DNA from: Pseudorhodobacter turbinis
Lineage (GTDB): Bacteria; Pseudomonadota; Alphaproteobacteria; Rhodobacterales; Rhodobacteraceae
Assembly: GCF_005234135.1 (NCBI RefSeq)
Contig: NZ_CP039965.1
Span: 1,054,001 to 1,118,000, forward strand
Direction of reading: 5' to 3'
DNA length: 64,000 bases
Position 1 is the stretch's first letter, and each line of letters begins with the position of its first letter. Below, in pieces: positions 18,414-28,411 of this stretch. Below the pieces are notes generated by a model. It did no database searches, had not been told where the DNA came from, and saw only the letters and a program-made list of their open reading frames with translations. Made by a program: the position numbers and the translations under genes.

Positions 18414-19043
18414 ATGGCAAAAGAGATCCCGGATCTTGTAGCCGAGGCACGCGTGGGGACAGGCAAGGGGGCCGCCCGCCAAGCTCGTCGTGACGAAATG
18501 GTGCCCGGTATTGTTTATGGTGGTGGTGCTGACCCGTTGCCGCTGAACATCAAGTACAACTACTTGATCAAGCACCTGAAGGCAGGCCGTTTCCTTTCGA
18601 CCCTGTTCAACCTCAAGGTTGAAGGTCAGGAAGACGTGCGCGTTATCTGCCGTCACGTTCAGCGCGACGTTGTAAAGGACATTCCTTTGCACCTCGACCT
18701 GATGCGTTTGCGTCGGACCAGCCGCATCAAGCTGTTCATTCACGTGGACTTCATCAACCACGAAGCAGCCCCCGGCCTCAAGCGCGGCGGCACTTTGGTT
18801 GCTGTGCGTAACGAAGTTGAACTGGAAGTCACCGCAGGCGATATCCCCGAAAAGATCACTGTTGATCTGACCGGTCTGAACATCGGCGACGTGGTCCACA
18901 TCCAAGACATCAAACTTCCCGCAGGCGCCAAGCCAACGGTTGACCGTAACTTTGTTATCGCGAACATCTCGGCCCCATCGGGCTTGCGTTCCAGCGACAA
19001 CGAAGAAGGTGATGATGCCGAAGAGGCAGCAGCCGAAGAATAA
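18414..19043 (+). CDS. rplY: 50S ribosomal protein L25/CTC
   Basis: 209 residues. The N-terminal L25 domain binds 5S rRNA ([28 protein letters not shown]), and the C-terminal CTC-type beta domain follows (residues about 95-190: [17 protein letters not shown], then [19 protein letters not shown]). The tail is very acidic. This two-domain CTC form is usual in Alphaproteobacteria. ATG at 18414 is preceded by GGAGA; the open frame upstream is not coding-like. pth follows in the same direction beyond a strong terminator. Confidence 0.95.
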   Translation: MAKEIPDLVAEARVGTGKGAARQARRDEMVPGIVYGGGADPLPLNIKYNYLIKHLKAGRFLSTLFNLKVEGQEDVRVICRHVQRDVVKDIPLHLDLMRLRRTSRIKLFIHVDFINHEAAPGLKRGGTLVAVRNEVELEVTAGDIPEKITVDLTGLNIGDVVHIQDIKLPAGAKPTVDRNFVIANISAPSGLRSSDNEEGDDAEEAAAEE

Positions 19044-19067
19044 TCCGCAGCCCTAGGGCCGGATATG

Positions 19068-19105
19068 AAGGCGCGGCGGGGCAACCTGCCGCGCCTTTTG
19101 CTTTT
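19068..19105 (+). terminator. Rho-independent terminator after rplY
   Basis: A 10-bp perfect stem, AAGGCGCGGC (19068-19077) with GCCGCGCCTT (19088-19097), is extended by one G-T and two G-C pairs to a GCAA tetraloop. It is followed by TTTTGCTTTTT. It lies 25 bp after the rplY stop and would separate rplY from pth. Confidence 0.85.
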
Positions 19106-19152
19106 TCGGCAGCGGCTGTTATAGACGGCCTGACAACAACAAGGATCGTGCG

Positions 19153-19860
19153 ATGAAACTCTTTGTCGGTCTGGGCAATCCCGGCACGAAATATGCAGGC
19201 AACCGCCACAATATCGGCTTCATGGCGATGGACCGGATCGCGGCCGACCATGGGTTCACCCCGTGGAAAAAGGCGTTCAAAGGGCTGGTGTCCGAAGGGC
19301 GGTTGGGGGACGCGCGTGTTCTGCTTTTGAAACCGGAAACCTTCATGAACCTGTCGGGGCAGGCCGTGCAATCGGCGATGGCCTTTCACAAGACCGCGCT
19401 GGAAGACGTCGTGGTTTTCCATGATGAGCTGGACCTCGCCCCCGGCAAGATGCGCCTCAAACAGGGCGGCGGCCATGCTGGGCACAACGGGCTACGCTCC
19501 ATCCATGCTTGTGTCGGGGAGGCTTACGGCCGTGTGCGTCTTGGCATCGGCCATCCGGGCCATAAGGATGCGGTTGCCAATTACGTGCTACATGATTTCG
19601 CCAAGGCCGATCAGGACTGGCTGGATGACCTGCTGCGTGGATTGTCCGACGGGGCAGAGGCACTGGCCGCAGGCGACGGGCCAAAATTTTCTAACGCTGT
19701 GGCCCTGCGCACCGCCCCCCCGCGCCCCTCTACCGGACAGGCGCGCCCCGAGGGCAAAACCCCGCGCAAACCGCCAGAACCGAAACCCGTCAAGCCCGAA
19801 GCCGCCCCCGAAACAGACAGCCGCAGCGCCTTGCAAAAATTGGCCGATAGGTTTCGCTAA
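19153..19860 (+). CDS. pth: Peptidyl-tRNA hydrolase
   Basis: 235 residues. The start LFVGLGNPGTKYAGNRHNIGFMAMD holds the substrate-binding Asn and catalytic His; FHDELDLAPGKMRLKQGGGHAGHNGLRSI follows with the catalytic Asp. The enzyme frees tRNA from stalled peptidyl-tRNA. The last 50 residues are a Pro/Lys-rich extension (EGKTPRKPPEPKPVKPEAA) not needed for the fold. Good AAGGA site before ATG. It follows rplY after a terminator. Confidence 0.95.
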   Translation: MKLFVGLGNPGTKYAGNRHNIGFMAMDRIAADHGFTPWKKAFKGLVSEGRLGDARVLLLKPETFMNLSGQAVQSAMAFHKTALEDVVVFHDELDLAPGKMRLKQGGGHAGHNGLRSIHACVGEAYGRVRLGIGHPGHKDAVANYVLHDFAKADQDWLDDLLRGLSDGAEALAAGDGPKFSNAVALRTAPPRPSTGQARPEGKTPRKPPEPKPVKPEAAPETDSRSALQKLADRFR

Positions 19861-19904
19861 CCACCTGTGGTATCTATATATGTTCAGGGCTGGGAGGGAA
19901 TATC

Positions 19905-20276
19905 ATGACCAAATACCAATCGACCAACGTACTAGGCGAGGCATTAGAAAGCTGTTCCACATCGCCCGTTACCGGATTTTTTCGCAACGGCTGCTGTGAT
20001 ACCAGCGCGGATGATGCCGGTATGCACACCGTCTGCGCCGTGATGACAGCCGAGTTTCTGGCCCTTTCGAAATATCTGGGCAATGACCTGTCCACACCCC
20101 GCCCCGAATTCGGCTTTGCTGGCCTAAAATCCGGGGATCGCTGGTGTCTTTGTGCCGCACGGTTCTTGCAAGCGCATGAGGAAGGGGCCGCACCCCGCGT
20201 ACACCTCGCCGGCACCCATATTCGCACATTGGAAATCGTCAGCCTGAAAATCCTGCAAAGCTATGCATTGGACTAG
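19905..20276 (+). CDS. DUF2237 family protein
   Basis: 123 residues with a strong GGAGGG site before ATG. It shows conserved features of DUF2237: NVLGEALESCSTSPVTGFFRNGCCDT near the start, TVCAVMTAEFLALSKYLGNDL, then GDRWCLCAARFLQAHEEGAAPRVHLAGTH. Cysteines are numerous. The function of the family is not known. It is a short cytosolic protein 44 bp after pth. Confidence 0.88.
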   Translation: MTKYQSTNVLGEALESCSTSPVTGFFRNGCCDTSADDAGMHTVCAVMTAEFLALSKYLGNDLSTPRPEFGFAGLKSGDRWCLCAARFLQAHEEGAAPRVHLAGTHIRTLEIVSLKILQSYALD

Positions 20277-20329
20277 CTGCGGCAGCATGACACTTGCAGC
20301 AAATGCCGCAGCGGTCTAATCCTACAAGC

Positions 20330-20728
20330 ATGAGCTTGGCGCGTTTCCCCATTTCGCATGAACAGATCGACCTTGTCGTCGCCAGCTTTTACGCGCGCGT
20401 TCGCGCCCACCCCAAGCTTGGCCCCGTGTTTACGTCCCATGTCACCGACTGGCCAGAGCATGAGGCGAAAATCGCCCGTTTCTGGCGCAATGCGATTTTG
20501 ATGGAGCGGAGCTATAACGGCAATCCGATGGCGGTTCATGCCGCTGCGGGTAATGTGCGGCCCAGTATGTTTGAGCCGTGGCTGGAGATGTTCGACATCA
20601 CCCTGACCCAACATCTGCCACCTGAAACAGCGGCGCAATGGTCCGCACTTGCGCATCGTATCGGACGCGGTTTGCGCTATGGCTTGGTACAGCACGACGC
20701 GCCCAAGGGTGAGGTGCCGCGCTTTTAA
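20330..20728 (+). CDS. Truncated haemoglobin (group III)
   Basis: About 132 residues from ATG at 20330. Features of a 2-on-2 globin of the group III type are visible: IDLVVASFYARVRAHPKLGPVF, KIARFWRNAILMERSYNGNPM, then AVHAA, where the proximal His would lie. A Trp (FW) and a Tyr follow at group III distances. Such globins bind O2 or NO in the cytosol. The longer frame from 20294 adds 12 residues and has no better ribosome-binding site. Converges on trpB. Confidence 0.85.
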   Translation: MSLARFPISHEQIDLVVASFYARVRAHPKLGPVFTSHVTDWPEHEAKIARFWRNAILMERSYNGNPMAVHAAAGNVRPSMFEPWLEMFDITLTQHLPPETAAQWSALAHRIGRGLRYGLVQHDAPKGEVPRF

Positions 20729-20746
20729 CGCGCCACCCCTACGGCC

Positions 20747-21979
20747 TCAAATCTTCATGTCAAAGCCAAGGTGCTTTGCCACGGTAAAGATATCCTTATC
20801 GCCACGACCACACATGTTCATCACGATGATATGGTCCGCAGGCAGATTAGGCGCGATTTTCATCACATGCGCCAGCGCGTGGCTAGGCTCCAACGCCGGG
20901 ATAATCCCCTCCAAGGCACAGGAAAGCTGGAACGCCTCCAACGCCTCGGCGTCGGTGATCGCCACATATTTCGCGCGGCCCGTATCGTGCAGCCAAGAAT
21001 GCTCCGGCCCGATACCCGGGTAATCGAGGCCCGCACTAATGGAAAAGCCCTCCAAAATCTGCCCGTCATCGTCTTGCAACAGATAGGTGCGGTTGCCATG
21101 CAACACGCCAGGGCGGCCACCGGAAAGTGAGGCGCAATGCTCCATCCGGTCATCGACACCTTTGCCGCCCGCCTCTACCCCGATGATATTCACCGAAGGA
21201 TCATCAAGGAACGGGTGGAACAGCCCCATCGCGTTGGAGCCGCCGCCAATAGCCGCGATAAGCGTGTCGGGCAGGCGGCCCTCGCCTTCTTGCTCGGGCA
21301 GTTGCCAGCGTACTTCTTGGCCGATAATCGATTGAAAATCACGAACCATCGCCGGATAAGGTGCCGGCCCTGCGACCGTTCCGATGCAATAAAACGTGTC
21401 GCGCACATTGGTCACCCAATCGCGCAGCGCGTCATTCATCGCATCCTTCAACGTACCACGGCCAGAGGTAACGGGAACCACCTCAGCCCCCAAAAGCCGC
21501 ATCCGGAAAACATTGGGCGCCTGACGTTCAACATCATGCGCGCCCATGTAAACCACGCATTTCAAACCGAATTTCGCACAAACGGTGGCGGTCGCAACAC
21601 CGTGCTGCCCCGCACCGGTCTCGGCGATAATACGGGTTTTGCCCATACGGCGTGCAAGGATGATCTGGCCCAAAACGTTGTTGATCTTATGCGCGCCGGT
21701 GTGGTTCAACTCATCCCGCTTGAGATAAATCTTGGCGCCGCCAAGATGTTTGGTCAGCCGTTCCGCATAATAAAGCGGCGAGGGGCGGCCAACGTAATGC
21801 TTCCACAGGTCATCCATTTCGGCCCAAAATGTCGGGTCCGTCTTGGCGAATTCATACCGCTCTTCCAGCTCTAATATCAGCGGCATCAGGGTTTCAGAGA
21901 CGAAGCGTCCCCCGAAGATCCCGAAACGACCGGACTCATCCGGGCCGGTCATGTAGCTATTCAATCCATTCTCGGCCAT
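20747..21979 (-). CDS. trpB: Tryptophan synthase beta chain
   Basis: 410 residues from ATG at 21979 (AGGAA upstream). The PLP lysine lies in [15 protein letters not shown], and the glycine-rich phosphate loop is [34 protein letters not shown] at the start and [14 protein letters not shown] later are typical. It makes tryptophan from indole and serine in complex with TrpA, which is not in the window. It is the last gene of the minus-strand block ihfB-lapA-trpF-GNAT-trpB. Confidence 0.96.
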   Translation of the reverse strand: MAENGLNSYMTGPDESGRFGIFGGRFVSETLMPLILELEERYEFAKTDPTFWAEMDDLWKHYVGRPSPLYYAERLTKHLGGAKIYLKRDELNHTGAHKINNVLGQIILARRMGKTRIIAETGAGQHGVATATVCAKFGLKCVVYMGAHDVERQAPNVFRMRLLGAEVVPVTSGRGTLKDAMNDALRDWVTNVRDTFYCIGTVAGPAPYPAMVRDFQSIIGQEVRWQLPEQEGEGRLPDTLIAAIGGGSNAMGLFHPFLDDPSVNIIGVEAGGKGVDDRMEHCASLSGGRPGVLHGNRTYLLQDDDGQILEGFSISAGLDYPGIGPEHSWLHDTGRAKYVAITDAEALEAFQLSCALEGIIPALEPSHALAHVMKIAPNLPADHIIVMNMCGRGDKDIFTVAKHLGFDMKI

Positions 21980-22090
21980 CTGTTCCTGCCCTTCGTTCAA
22001 TCCTACGTGCCGCGCCAAATCATCGACGCCGCAAAAACCTAAGTCACCCACTGATCTAGCGCAGCCAAGCACAGTTGGAAAGGTTTCGCG

Positions 22091-22543
22091 TTAGCTTTGG
22101 TCCAGCCGCTTTTTGAACCCGATATGAGAGGGCGCATACCCCGCCCGCTCATAAAACCGCTGCGCATCCTCGCGGGTTTTATCGCTGGTCAGCTGGATCA
22201 ATGTGCAACCTGCATGGGTCGCGCGCATTTCGGCATCGCGCATCAACGCAGAGCCAACGCCCTCGGACCGGACCTTGGCCGCCACACGTACCGATTCCAC
22301 CTGCGCGCGTCGGCTGGCGCGCAAGGAAAGACCGGTGATGAAGGTAAGCTGATAGGTTGCGACGACGCGGCCATCCGCCTCGCCTACAATCAACGCATTG
22401 CCATATTCATAGGACATCGCGTCAAAAGCGGCGGTATATTCCGCAATATCTGTGCTTTCACGGGCTTGACCCAAAGCATCGTCGCGCAACAACGCGACGA
22501 TAGCAGGGACATCGGCACGAAGCGCCTCACGCCAACGGATCAT
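22091..22543 (-). CDS. GNAT-family N-acetyltransferase
   Basis: 150 residues with the GNAT fold: [18 protein letters not shown] for beta strands 2-4, [23 protein letters not shown] (acetyl-CoA pyrophosphate loop, R/Q-x-x-G-x-G/A variant), and [20 protein letters not shown] at the end. Its ATG overlaps the trpF stop as ATGA, so it is inserted between trpF and trpB. The acceptor substrate is unknown; location in a trp operon does not by itself indicate a role in tryptophan synthesis. Confidence 0.88.
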   Translation of the reverse strand: MIRWREALRADVPAIVALLRDDALGQARESTDIAEYTAAFDAMSYEYGNALIVGEADGRVVATYQLTFITGLSLRASRRAQVESVRVAAKVRSEGVGSALMRDAEMRATHAGCTLIQLTSDKTREDAQRFYERAGYAPSHIGFKKRLDQS

Positions 22544-23178
22544 GTAGCAGCCCTCACAAATTTTTCCATTTTTGCCGCATCCTTCAACCCCGGCGCGCTT
22601 TCCACACCAGAGGAAACATCAACCTGCCGCGCACCTGTCAGGCGGATCGCCTCGGCCACGTTTTCAGGTGTCAGCCCCCCCGCCAGCATCCAAGGACGCA
22701 ACCATTTGCGCCCCACCAACAAGCGCCAGTCAAAAGACAGCCCGTTTCCGCCGGGCAAATCCGCGCCCTTAGGGGGCTTCGCATCAATCAAGATTTGATC
22801 GGCCACAAGGGAATATTCCGTCAGCATCGCAAGATCACCTTCATCCGCGACACCGATCGCCTTCATGACCGGCAAGCCGTAACGCTCGCGGATTTCCGCC
22901 ACGCGTTCGGGCGTCTCCTGACCGTGGAGTTGCAGCATATCAAGCGGAACGGCATCAATAATCGCGTCCAGCGTGGCATCATCGGCCCCCACAGTCAGCG
23001 CCACTTTGGCAAGGCCGGGCGGGGCAGCAAAGGCCAAAAGGCGTGCTTGTTCCAGCGTCAGATTACGGGGTGATTTGGGAAAGAAAACAAACCCGGCATA
23101 GCCAGCGCCAGCAGCAACAACAGCCGCCATATCCGCAGCACTGCGCAGGCCGCAGATCTTCACCCTTACATCTGCCAT
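22540..23178 (-). CDS. trpF: Phosphoribosylanthranilate isomerase
   Basis: 212 residues, a (beta/alpha)8 barrel. [14 protein letters not shown] holds the catalytic Cys, and the C-terminal Asp/Ser pair of phosphate binding is in [18 protein letters not shown]. Also [11 protein letters not shown] and [12 protein letters not shown]. It isomerises phosphoribosylanthranilate in tryptophan synthesis. It overlaps the GNAT gene by 4 nt and begins 3 nt after lapA. Confidence 0.95.
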   Translation of the reverse strand: MADVRVKICGLRSAADMAAVVAAGAGYAGFVFFPKSPRNLTLEQARLLAFAAPPGLAKVALTVGADDATLDAIIDAVPLDMLQLHGQETPERVAEIRERYGLPVMKAIGVADEGDLAMLTEYSLVADQILIDAKPPKGADLPGGNGLSFDWRLLVGRKWLRPWMLAGGLTPENVAEAIRLTGARQVDVSSGVESAPGLKDAAKMEKFVRAAT

Positions 23179-23181
23179 GCC

Positions 23182-23544
23182 TCAGCCCGCCTTGGCAGGA
23201 CGGTCCAGAAGCGCCAGAACCTCATCCTTGGGTTCGAGATTGGCGCGACGCAGAGAGTCCAGTTCACGCTCCAGCCGCTTTACCTCACGGGCGCGGGCGG
23301 TCGCGGTGGCGCGGTGCTTGTGCTCGCGGAACCATTCCCAGACGAAACCGATCATCAGACCGGCGATGATGCTGGCAAAGATCACCATATAAAGCGGCAC
23401 GGTCAGCATAAAGTTCAGATTGGCAAAGGCCGCAATATCCGCCGGCAATGCGTTCAAAGTTACAGCACCCCGGTTGGCCAAAGCCACCGTAAGCAACACA
23501 ATGGCCAGCGCGGCCAGAAACACATAACGCAAATAGCGGATCAT
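23182..23544 (-). CDS. lapA: LapA-domain (DUF1049) inner-membrane protein
   Basis: 120 residues with two membrane helices: residues about 4-23 (YLRYVFLAALAIVLLTVALA) and about 45-70 (NLNFMLTVPLYMVIFASIIAGLMIGF), then a charged coiled-coil tail (REHKHRATATARAREVKRLERELDSL). This is the LapA/YciS build; the E. coli protein takes part in control of lipopolysaccharide synthesis. It lies 9 nt after ihfB, the usual alphaproteobacterial order. Confidence 0.87.
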   Translation of the reverse strand: MIRYLRYVFLAALAIVLLTVALANRGAVTLNALPADIAAFANLNFMLTVPLYMVIFASIIAGLMIGFVWEWFREHKHRATATARAREVKRLERELDSLRRANLEPKDEVLALLDRPAKAG

Positions 23545-23553
23545 CTTGGACCT

Positions 23554-23835
23554 TTACCTTCCGTTCAATCTGTCGCGCAACAGTTTGCCGGTCTTGAAGA
23601 AGGGAACCTTCTTGTCTTCAACCTGCACCGATTCCCCCGTGCGCGGGTTTCGTCCGACTCTCGCATCACGCGACTTGACCGAGAACGCGCCAAAACCGCG
23701 CAGCTCAACCCTGTCACCATGCGACAGCGCCTCAATAATTTCTTCGAATACTGTGTTGACGATACGCTCTACGTGGCGCTGCGTCAGGTGCGGATTTTCA
23801 TCTGCAATCTTTTGGATCAGTTCTGAACGAATCAT
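23554..23835 (-). CDS. ihfB: Integration host factor subunit beta
   Basis: 93 residues of the HU/IHF fold: [46 protein letters not shown] with the DNA-bending Pro in R-N-P-R-T-G. It follows rpsA, as in most Proteobacteria, and forms the sharp-bending heterodimer with IhfA. ATG at 23835. First gene of the ihfB-lapA-trpF-GNAT-trpB run. Confidence 0.94.
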   Translation of the reverse strand: MIRSELIQKIADENPHLTQRHVERIVNTVFEEIIEALSHGDRVELRGFGAFSVKSRDARVGRNPRTGESVQVEDKKVPFFKTGKLLRDRLNGR

Positions 23836-23967
23836 CCCTTTAGTCCCCCCGTGAGGCCAACAACGGCTTTGGCACCGTCGAACATTTTATGTGCTAACTA
23901 TAGGGAAAAATCGTTCCCTGACAAACAGGAAAACCAAGTAAGTCTATGCATTTGCAAAGATGTAGCA

Positions 23968-23993
23968 AAGGCCCCGCAAAAATGCGGGGCCTT
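23968..23993 (-). terminator. Hairpin terminator after rpsA
   Basis: An 11-bp perfect stem, AAGGCCCCGCA with TGCGGGGCCTT, closed by a four-base loop, lies 34 bp beyond the rpsA stop. On the minus strand only a short T run follows (TTTG), so termination may be partial, allowing some read-through into ihfB. Confidence 0.65.
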
Positions 23994-24026
23994 CGATAAG
24001 ATTTACAGGGCTTTAACAGCCTCTGC

Positions 24027-25709
24027 TCATTCCTTGTCGCCTTTCAGTGCGGCACCAAGGATATCGCCAAGCGATGCGCCCGAATCGGAAGAGCCGTACT
24101 GTTCCACGGCTTCTTTCTCTTCGGCTATCTCGCGGGCTTTGACCGAAAGACCCAAACGGCGGGTCTTGCCGTCCACGTTGGTCACGCGCACGTCGATCTT
24201 GTCGCCAACGCCGAAACGCTCAGGGCGCTGGTCGGCACGGTCACGCGACAGGTCGGAACGACGGATGAAGGATTTCATACCGTTGTAATCCACCTCGATG
24301 CCGCCCTCTTCGATCGCGGTCACTTCAACCGTGATGATGGAACCGCGCTTCACGCCGTCAACCGCGTCGGAGAAGGTATCTTCGCCAAGGGCTTTGACCG
24401 AAAGGCTGATACGCTCTTTTTCAACGTCCACTTCGGTAACAGCGGCCTGAACCGTGTCGCCCTTGCGGTAGTTGGCAATCGCGTCTTCGCCGCGCTGGTC
24501 CCAAGACAGGTCGGACAGGTGAACCATGCCGTCGATGTCGTTATCAAGGCCAACGAACAGACCGAATTCGGTGATGTTCTTAACTTCGCCTTCGATGTTG
24601 GTCCCGATTGGGTGGGTTTCTGCAAACACTTCCCATGGGTTACGCTGCGTCTGCTTGAGGCCGAGGGAAACGCGACGCTTGGCGCTGTCGATTTCCAGAA
24701 CCATGACGTCAACTTCTTGGCTGGTGGAAACGATCTTGCCGGGGTGTACGTTTTTCTTGGTCCAAGACATCTCGGAGACGTGAACCAGACCCTCAACACC
24801 GGCTTCCAATTCGACAAATGCGCCGTAATCGGTGATGTTAGTGACACGGCCTTTGTGCACGGTGCCAAGGGCATACTGCGTTTCAACCGCATCCCATGGA
24901 TCCGACTGCAACTGCTTCATGCCAAGGCTGATGCGGTGTGTCTCTTTGTTGATTTTGATGACCTGAACCTTAACGGTTTCGCCAATCGCCAAAATCTCGG
25001 ACGGGTGGTTCACACGGCGCCATGCCATGTCAGTGACGTGCAGCAAGCCGTCAACGCCGCCCAGATCAACAAACGCACCGTATTCGGTGATGTTTTTGAC
25101 AACGCCGTCAACAGTTTGGCCCTCAGTGAGGTTGCCGATAACTTCGGCACGCTGCTCGGCACGCGATTCTTCGAGGATGGCGCGGCGCGACACAACGATG
25201 TTGCCACGGCGACGGTCCATTTTCAGAATCTGGAACGGCTGCTTCATGCCCATCAACGGGCCGGCATCGCGCACAGGGCGCACGTCAACCTGAGAACCAG
25301 GAAGGAACGCAACAGCGCCGCCCAGATCCACAGTAAAGCCGCCTTTGACGCGGCCAAAGATAGCACCATCAACGCGGGTTTCATCAGCGTATGCACGCTC
25401 CAACCGGTCCCAAGCTTCTTCGCGCTTGGCCTTGTCACGTGAAATCTGTGCTTCACCACGAGAGTTTTCGACGCGGTCAAGGAACACCTCAACTTCGTCG
25501 CCGACTTCGATCTCAGCAGTTCCGCCGATTTCGGCAAATTCTTTCAGATCAACGCGGCCTTCCATTTTGTAGCCGACGTCGATGATGGCCTGGCCCGCTT
25601 CAATCGCGATAACCTTGCCTTTGACAACAGACCCTTCTTGAGGGGTGTCAATTTCGAGGCTCTCTTCCAAGAGTGCTTCGAATTCTTCCATGGAGTTCAT
25701 AGTAGCCAT
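24027..25709 (-). CDS. rpsA: 30S ribosomal protein S1
   Basis: 560 residues made of six S1/OB repeats; clear repeat starts are GSVVKGKVIAIEAGQAIIDVG, GQTVDGVVKNITEYGAFVDLG, LGTVHKGRVTNITDYGAFVEL, and IGTNIEGEVKNITEFGLFVGL. It binds mRNA on the small ribosomal subunit. Length is that of a full proteobacterial S1. ATG at 25709 has AAGGAAA about 8 nt upstream. It lies between nitroreductase and ihfB in the aroA-cmk-rpsA-ihfB block. Confidence 0.97.
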   Translation of the reverse strand: MATMNSMEEFEALLEESLEIDTPQEGSVVKGKVIAIEAGQAIIDVGYKMEGRVDLKEFAEIGGTAEIEVGDEVEVFLDRVENSRGEAQISRDKAKREEAWDRLERAYADETRVDGAIFGRVKGGFTVDLGGAVAFLPGSQVDVRPVRDAGPLMGMKQPFQILKMDRRRGNIVVSRRAILEESRAEQRAEVIGNLTEGQTVDGVVKNITEYGAFVDLGGVDGLLHVTDMAWRRVNHPSEILAIGETVKVQVIKINKETHRISLGMKQLQSDPWDAVETQYALGTVHKGRVTNITDYGAFVELEAGVEGLVHVSEMSWTKKNVHPGKIVSTSQEVDVMVLEIDSAKRRVSLGLKQTQRNPWEVFAETHPIGTNIEGEVKNITEFGLFVGLDNDIDGMVHLSDLSWDQRGEDAIANYRKGDTVQAAVTEVDVEKERISLSVKALGEDTFSDAVDGVKRGSIITVEVTAIEEGGIEVDYNGMKSFIRRSDLSRDRADQRPERFGVGDKIDVRVTNVDGKTRRLGLSVKAREIAEEKEAVEQYGSSDSGASLGDILGAALKGDKE

Positions 25710-25840
25710 TAAAAATAGTTTCCTTTTCGTCGTTTTGCTGGCCTTGCGGTTGTCTCCGCCGGTCTTGGAATGGGATCACGCCGAAAAGCCAAAAGCGCAC
25801 TGACTTGCAGCACGCATGGAATCTCGTCAAGATTGCGCGG

Positions 25841-25869
25841 GTATTAACGCGGAAAAGCCTTTATGGCAA
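25841..25869 (-). promoter_or_regulatory. Putative sigma-70-type promoter of rpsA
   Basis: On the minus strand TTGCCA (25869-25864) and TAATAC (25846-25841) are separated by exactly 17 bp. Transcription would start about 125 nt before the rpsA ATG, leaving a long leader, as expected for the autoregulated S1 gene. Predicted by eye only. Confidence 0.45.
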
Positions 25870-25929
25870 GGGTAAGACGACACGTGCAAGACGGCTTGGG
25901 GCAGGTTACGCCGCCCCAAGCCCCTTCGG

Positions 25930-26562
25930 TCAATCCACAACCGTCACAAAGTCTTCCATCGGACGGCGCACCTTTTTCGCACCCTGCAACCAGTCGCCCT
26001 CATTAGCACGGTAGCCCAAAGGCAAAATCGCCACCGAACGCAGGCCACGTTCGCGCAAGCCAAGGATTTCATCGAACTTTTCGGGCTCGAACCCTTCCAT
26101 CGGGGTTGCGTCCACCTCTTCAAAAGCGGCGGCCGTTACGGCAAGGCCAAGGCCGATATAGGCTTGGCGCGCCGCATGTTCAAAATTAGTCCGCGCATCG
26201 CGTGGCAAATAAGATTGCTTGAGGCGGTCAAAATATCCCGTCAGCGTGTCGGATTTCATCCCGCGCTGCTCTTCGGTCATCGACAGCACGCTATCGATTC
26301 GCGCCTCGGTGTAATTGTCCCAAGCGGCGAAAACCAGAACGGCGGTGCTATCGGTGATTTGCGCCTGATCAAATCCTGCCTCGCGCAGTTTCGCGCGGAT
26401 CTCGGGGTTCTTGACCACGATCACCTCAAACGGCTGCAACCCGCTAGAGGTGGGCGCAAGGCTTATCGCCTGCAAAATACGGTCCAGCTTTTCTTGCGGG
26501 ACAGTTTTCGAAGGGTCCATTTTCTTGGTGGCATAGCGCCAGTTCAAACGTTCGTTCAACAT
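25930..26562 (-). CDS. Nitroreductase-family protein
   Basis: 210 residues of the FMN-dependent nitroreductase fold: LNWRYATKKMDPSKTVPQEKL at the start (R/K for FMN phosphate), LAPTSSGLQPFEVIVVKN, and GLRSVAILPLGYRANEGDW near the end. It probably reduces quinones or nitroaromatics with NAD(P)H. It sits between cmk and rpsA with gaps of 138 and 220 bp, so it may have its own promoter; it looks like an insertion into the conserved cmk-rpsA order. Confidence 0.88.
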   Translation of the reverse strand: MLNERLNWRYATKKMDPSKTVPQEKLDRILQAISLAPTSSGLQPFEVIVVKNPEIRAKLREAGFDQAQITDSTAVLVFAAWDNYTEARIDSVLSMTEEQRGMKSDTLTGYFDRLKQSYLPRDARTNFEHAARQAYIGLGLAVTAAAFEEVDATPMEGFEPEKFDEILGLRERGLRSVAILPLGYRANEGDWLQGAKKVRRPMEDFVTVVD

Positions 26563-26700
26563 TGGGTATTCCTATTCTCCGCCACCTTGGCGTGCTTTTT
26601 TTTCTATGAGATGTACCTATGCCGTCGCAGCTGTGCAGAAAACGCGCATAGGCGCAAAGCGACTGTGCGGAAATCACATAGGTCGTGCTGCTGAATGCGA

Positions 26701-27288
26701 TCAGCGCCGCGCCGAAACCTCTGCCACAGCCCGCGCAACCGCATCCTCTACCGTCATCTCGGACGTATCGAGGGTAATCGCCCCCTCGGCAGGTTTCAGT
26801 GGGGCATCAAGGCGGTTCATATCGCGGTCATCGCGTTCGCGCACTTGGGCAAGTATATCTGCGAAATCAGCGCCTTCACCCAGCTCCAGCCAGCGGCGGC
26901 GGGCGCGGATCTCGGCGCTGGCGGTGACGTAAAGCTTCACATCGGCATCGGGGCAAATCACCGTGCCAATATCGCGCCCGTCAAGAACCGCGCCCCCCGC
27001 ACGGCCTGCAAAGCTGCGCTGGAAATCGACCAATGCGGCGCGCACTTCTGCGATTGCAGCAACACGGCTGGCCGCCTGCCCCGCCTCCATGCTGCGCAGA
27101 TCGTCGCGGGCCAGATCAGCCTCGGTCAGGTTGCGGGCAGCCTCTACCGGATCGCCGCCCTTAACGCCAACGGCACGGTACAAAAGCCCCGTATCCAGAT
27201 GCGCAAAGCCGAAATGCGCCGCCACGGCGCGGCTGATCGTGCCTTTTCCCGCCGCAGCAGGGCCGTCAATCGCAACAATAAATGTCAT
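26701..27288 (-). CDS. cmk: Cytidylate kinase
   Basis: 195 residues from ATG at 27288. The P-loop GPAAAGKGT lies at the start; [21 protein letters not shown] and the lid arginines (ARRRWLE) follow. It phosphorylates CMP and dCMP. The large CMP-binding insert is shorter than in E. coli, which is common in Alphaproteobacteria. It starts 15 bp after the PLP-enzyme gene and is part of the aroA-cmk-rpsA cluster. Confidence 0.95.
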   Translation of the reverse strand: MTFIVAIDGPAAAGKGTISRAVAAHFGFAHLDTGLLYRAVGVKGGDPVEAARNLTEADLARDDLRSMEAGQAASRVAAIAEVRAALVDFQRSFAGRAGGAVLDGRDIGTVICPDADVKLYVTASAEIRARRRWLELGEGADFADILAQVRERDDRDMNRLDAPLKPAEGAITLDTSEMTVEDAVARAVAEVSARR

Positions 27289-27303
27289 GTTCAAACCTTC
27301 TGC

Positions 27304-28407
27304 CTAATCCAGCGCCGCGCTTATCGCAGTCCAAAGCGGCTCTACCGGTTCCACCCCCACCGAAAGGCGGATAAAGCCGGGGGCCACATTATCACCCCAG
27401 CGCGCACGCCTTTCGCCCGCCGTATGGGTGCCGCCAAAGCTGGTCGTCTGCGTCATCAACGGGCAAGCCGAAAGGAAGGTCTCGGCGGCATCCTCAGAGG
27501 CCATCTCGAACCCGATCAAAAAGCCGAAACCCGACATCTGCCGCCGCGCCAGCTCATGCGACGGGTCATCCGCCAAACCCGGATAGCGCACATTGGAAAC
27601 GGCGGGATGCGCGGCCAACCGTTCCGCGATGATCTGCGCCGAGGCGCACATACGTTCCAGCCGCACTTCCAACGTCTCTATCCCGCGGTGCAGCAGCCAC
27701 GCCTCGAACGCGCCGGGCACAGCACCGGAAAGCTTGCGCCAGTTGCGCACCCGTTCCTCAAGCGCCGCATCACGGGTGGCGACATGACCAAAGAGAATAT
27801 CCGAATGCCCCGCCGGCGCCTTGGTATCAGCGGCCACAACCATATCCGCGCCCAGATCAAGCGGACGCTGCAACAGCGCGGTCATGGTCGTGTTATCCAC
27901 GATCAACAGGCCCCCCGCCGTACGCACCCGCTGCGCCAGCAACGCAATATCGCAGCAATCAAGCCCGGGATTGGACGGCGTTTCCAAAAACACAACCGCC
28001 CCGCCAGACAGATCAGCCGTCTCCATCTCATGGGTGGGCAGCGCGATCACCTCCACCCCGTAAGCCGCCAGAAAATCAGCGGAAAAAACCCGCGTGACGT
28101 AATAGCCATCTGCCGGAATGATCAGCCGTTTGCGATCGGTCAGCACCGCCATCAAGGCCGCAGAGATCGCCGCCATACCCGAAGGAAAGGCCACGCAAGG
28201 CGCATCCTCCAGAATGCCAAGCTGTGTCTCTACCGCCTCCCATGTCGGCATCGAGACGCGGCCGTAGCTATGGCTCGCGCCTTCGGTTTCGGGCAAATGA
28301 TAGGTGGTGGCCGACACCAAAGGCGGTGCAATCGGCTCTCCTTTTTCCAGCATGGCCGCACGGTGATGCAGCAGCTTGGCGAAACGCTCTTTTCCTCGGG
28401 GGTCCAT
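27304..28407 (-). CDS. Cys/Met-metabolism PLP-dependent enzyme (cystathionine gamma-lyase/synthase-like)
   Basis: 367 residues from ATG at 28407. The family's order of motifs is visible: SYGRVSMPTWEAVETQLGILE, FPSGMAAISAALMAVL, FLETPSNPGLDCCDI, LLIVDNTTMTALLQRPLDLGADMVVAADTKAPAGHSDILFG with the PLP lysine in T-K-A-P-A-G-H-S-D, and TSFGGTHTAGERR. It acts on cystathionine or a related thioether; exact reaction is not decidable. It is inserted between aroA (stop 5 bp upstream) and cmk, in one operon. Confidence 0.87.
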   Translation of the reverse strand: MDPRGKERFAKLLHHRAAMLEKGEPIAPPLVSATTYHLPETEGASHSYGRVSMPTWEAVETQLGILEDAPCVAFPSGMAAISAALMAVLTDRKRLIIPADGYYVTRVFSADFLAAYGVEVIALPTHEMETADLSGGAVVFLETPSNPGLDCCDIALLAQRVRTAGGLLIVDNTTMTALLQRPLDLGADMVVAADTKAPAGHSDILFGHVATRDAALEERVRNWRKLSGAVPGAFEAWLLHRGIETLEVRLERMCASAQIIAERLAAHPAVSNVRYPGLADDPSHELARRQMSGFGFLIGFEMASEDAAETFLSACPLMTQTTSFGGTHTAGERRARWGDNVAPGFIRLSVGVEPVEPLWTAISAALD

Positions 28408-28411
28408 CAAA

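Noticed and set aside
24519..25442. A 307-codon plus-strand frame opposite rpsA
   Set aside because: No ribosome-binding site or family features, and the regular pattern only mirrors the S1 repeats on the other strand.
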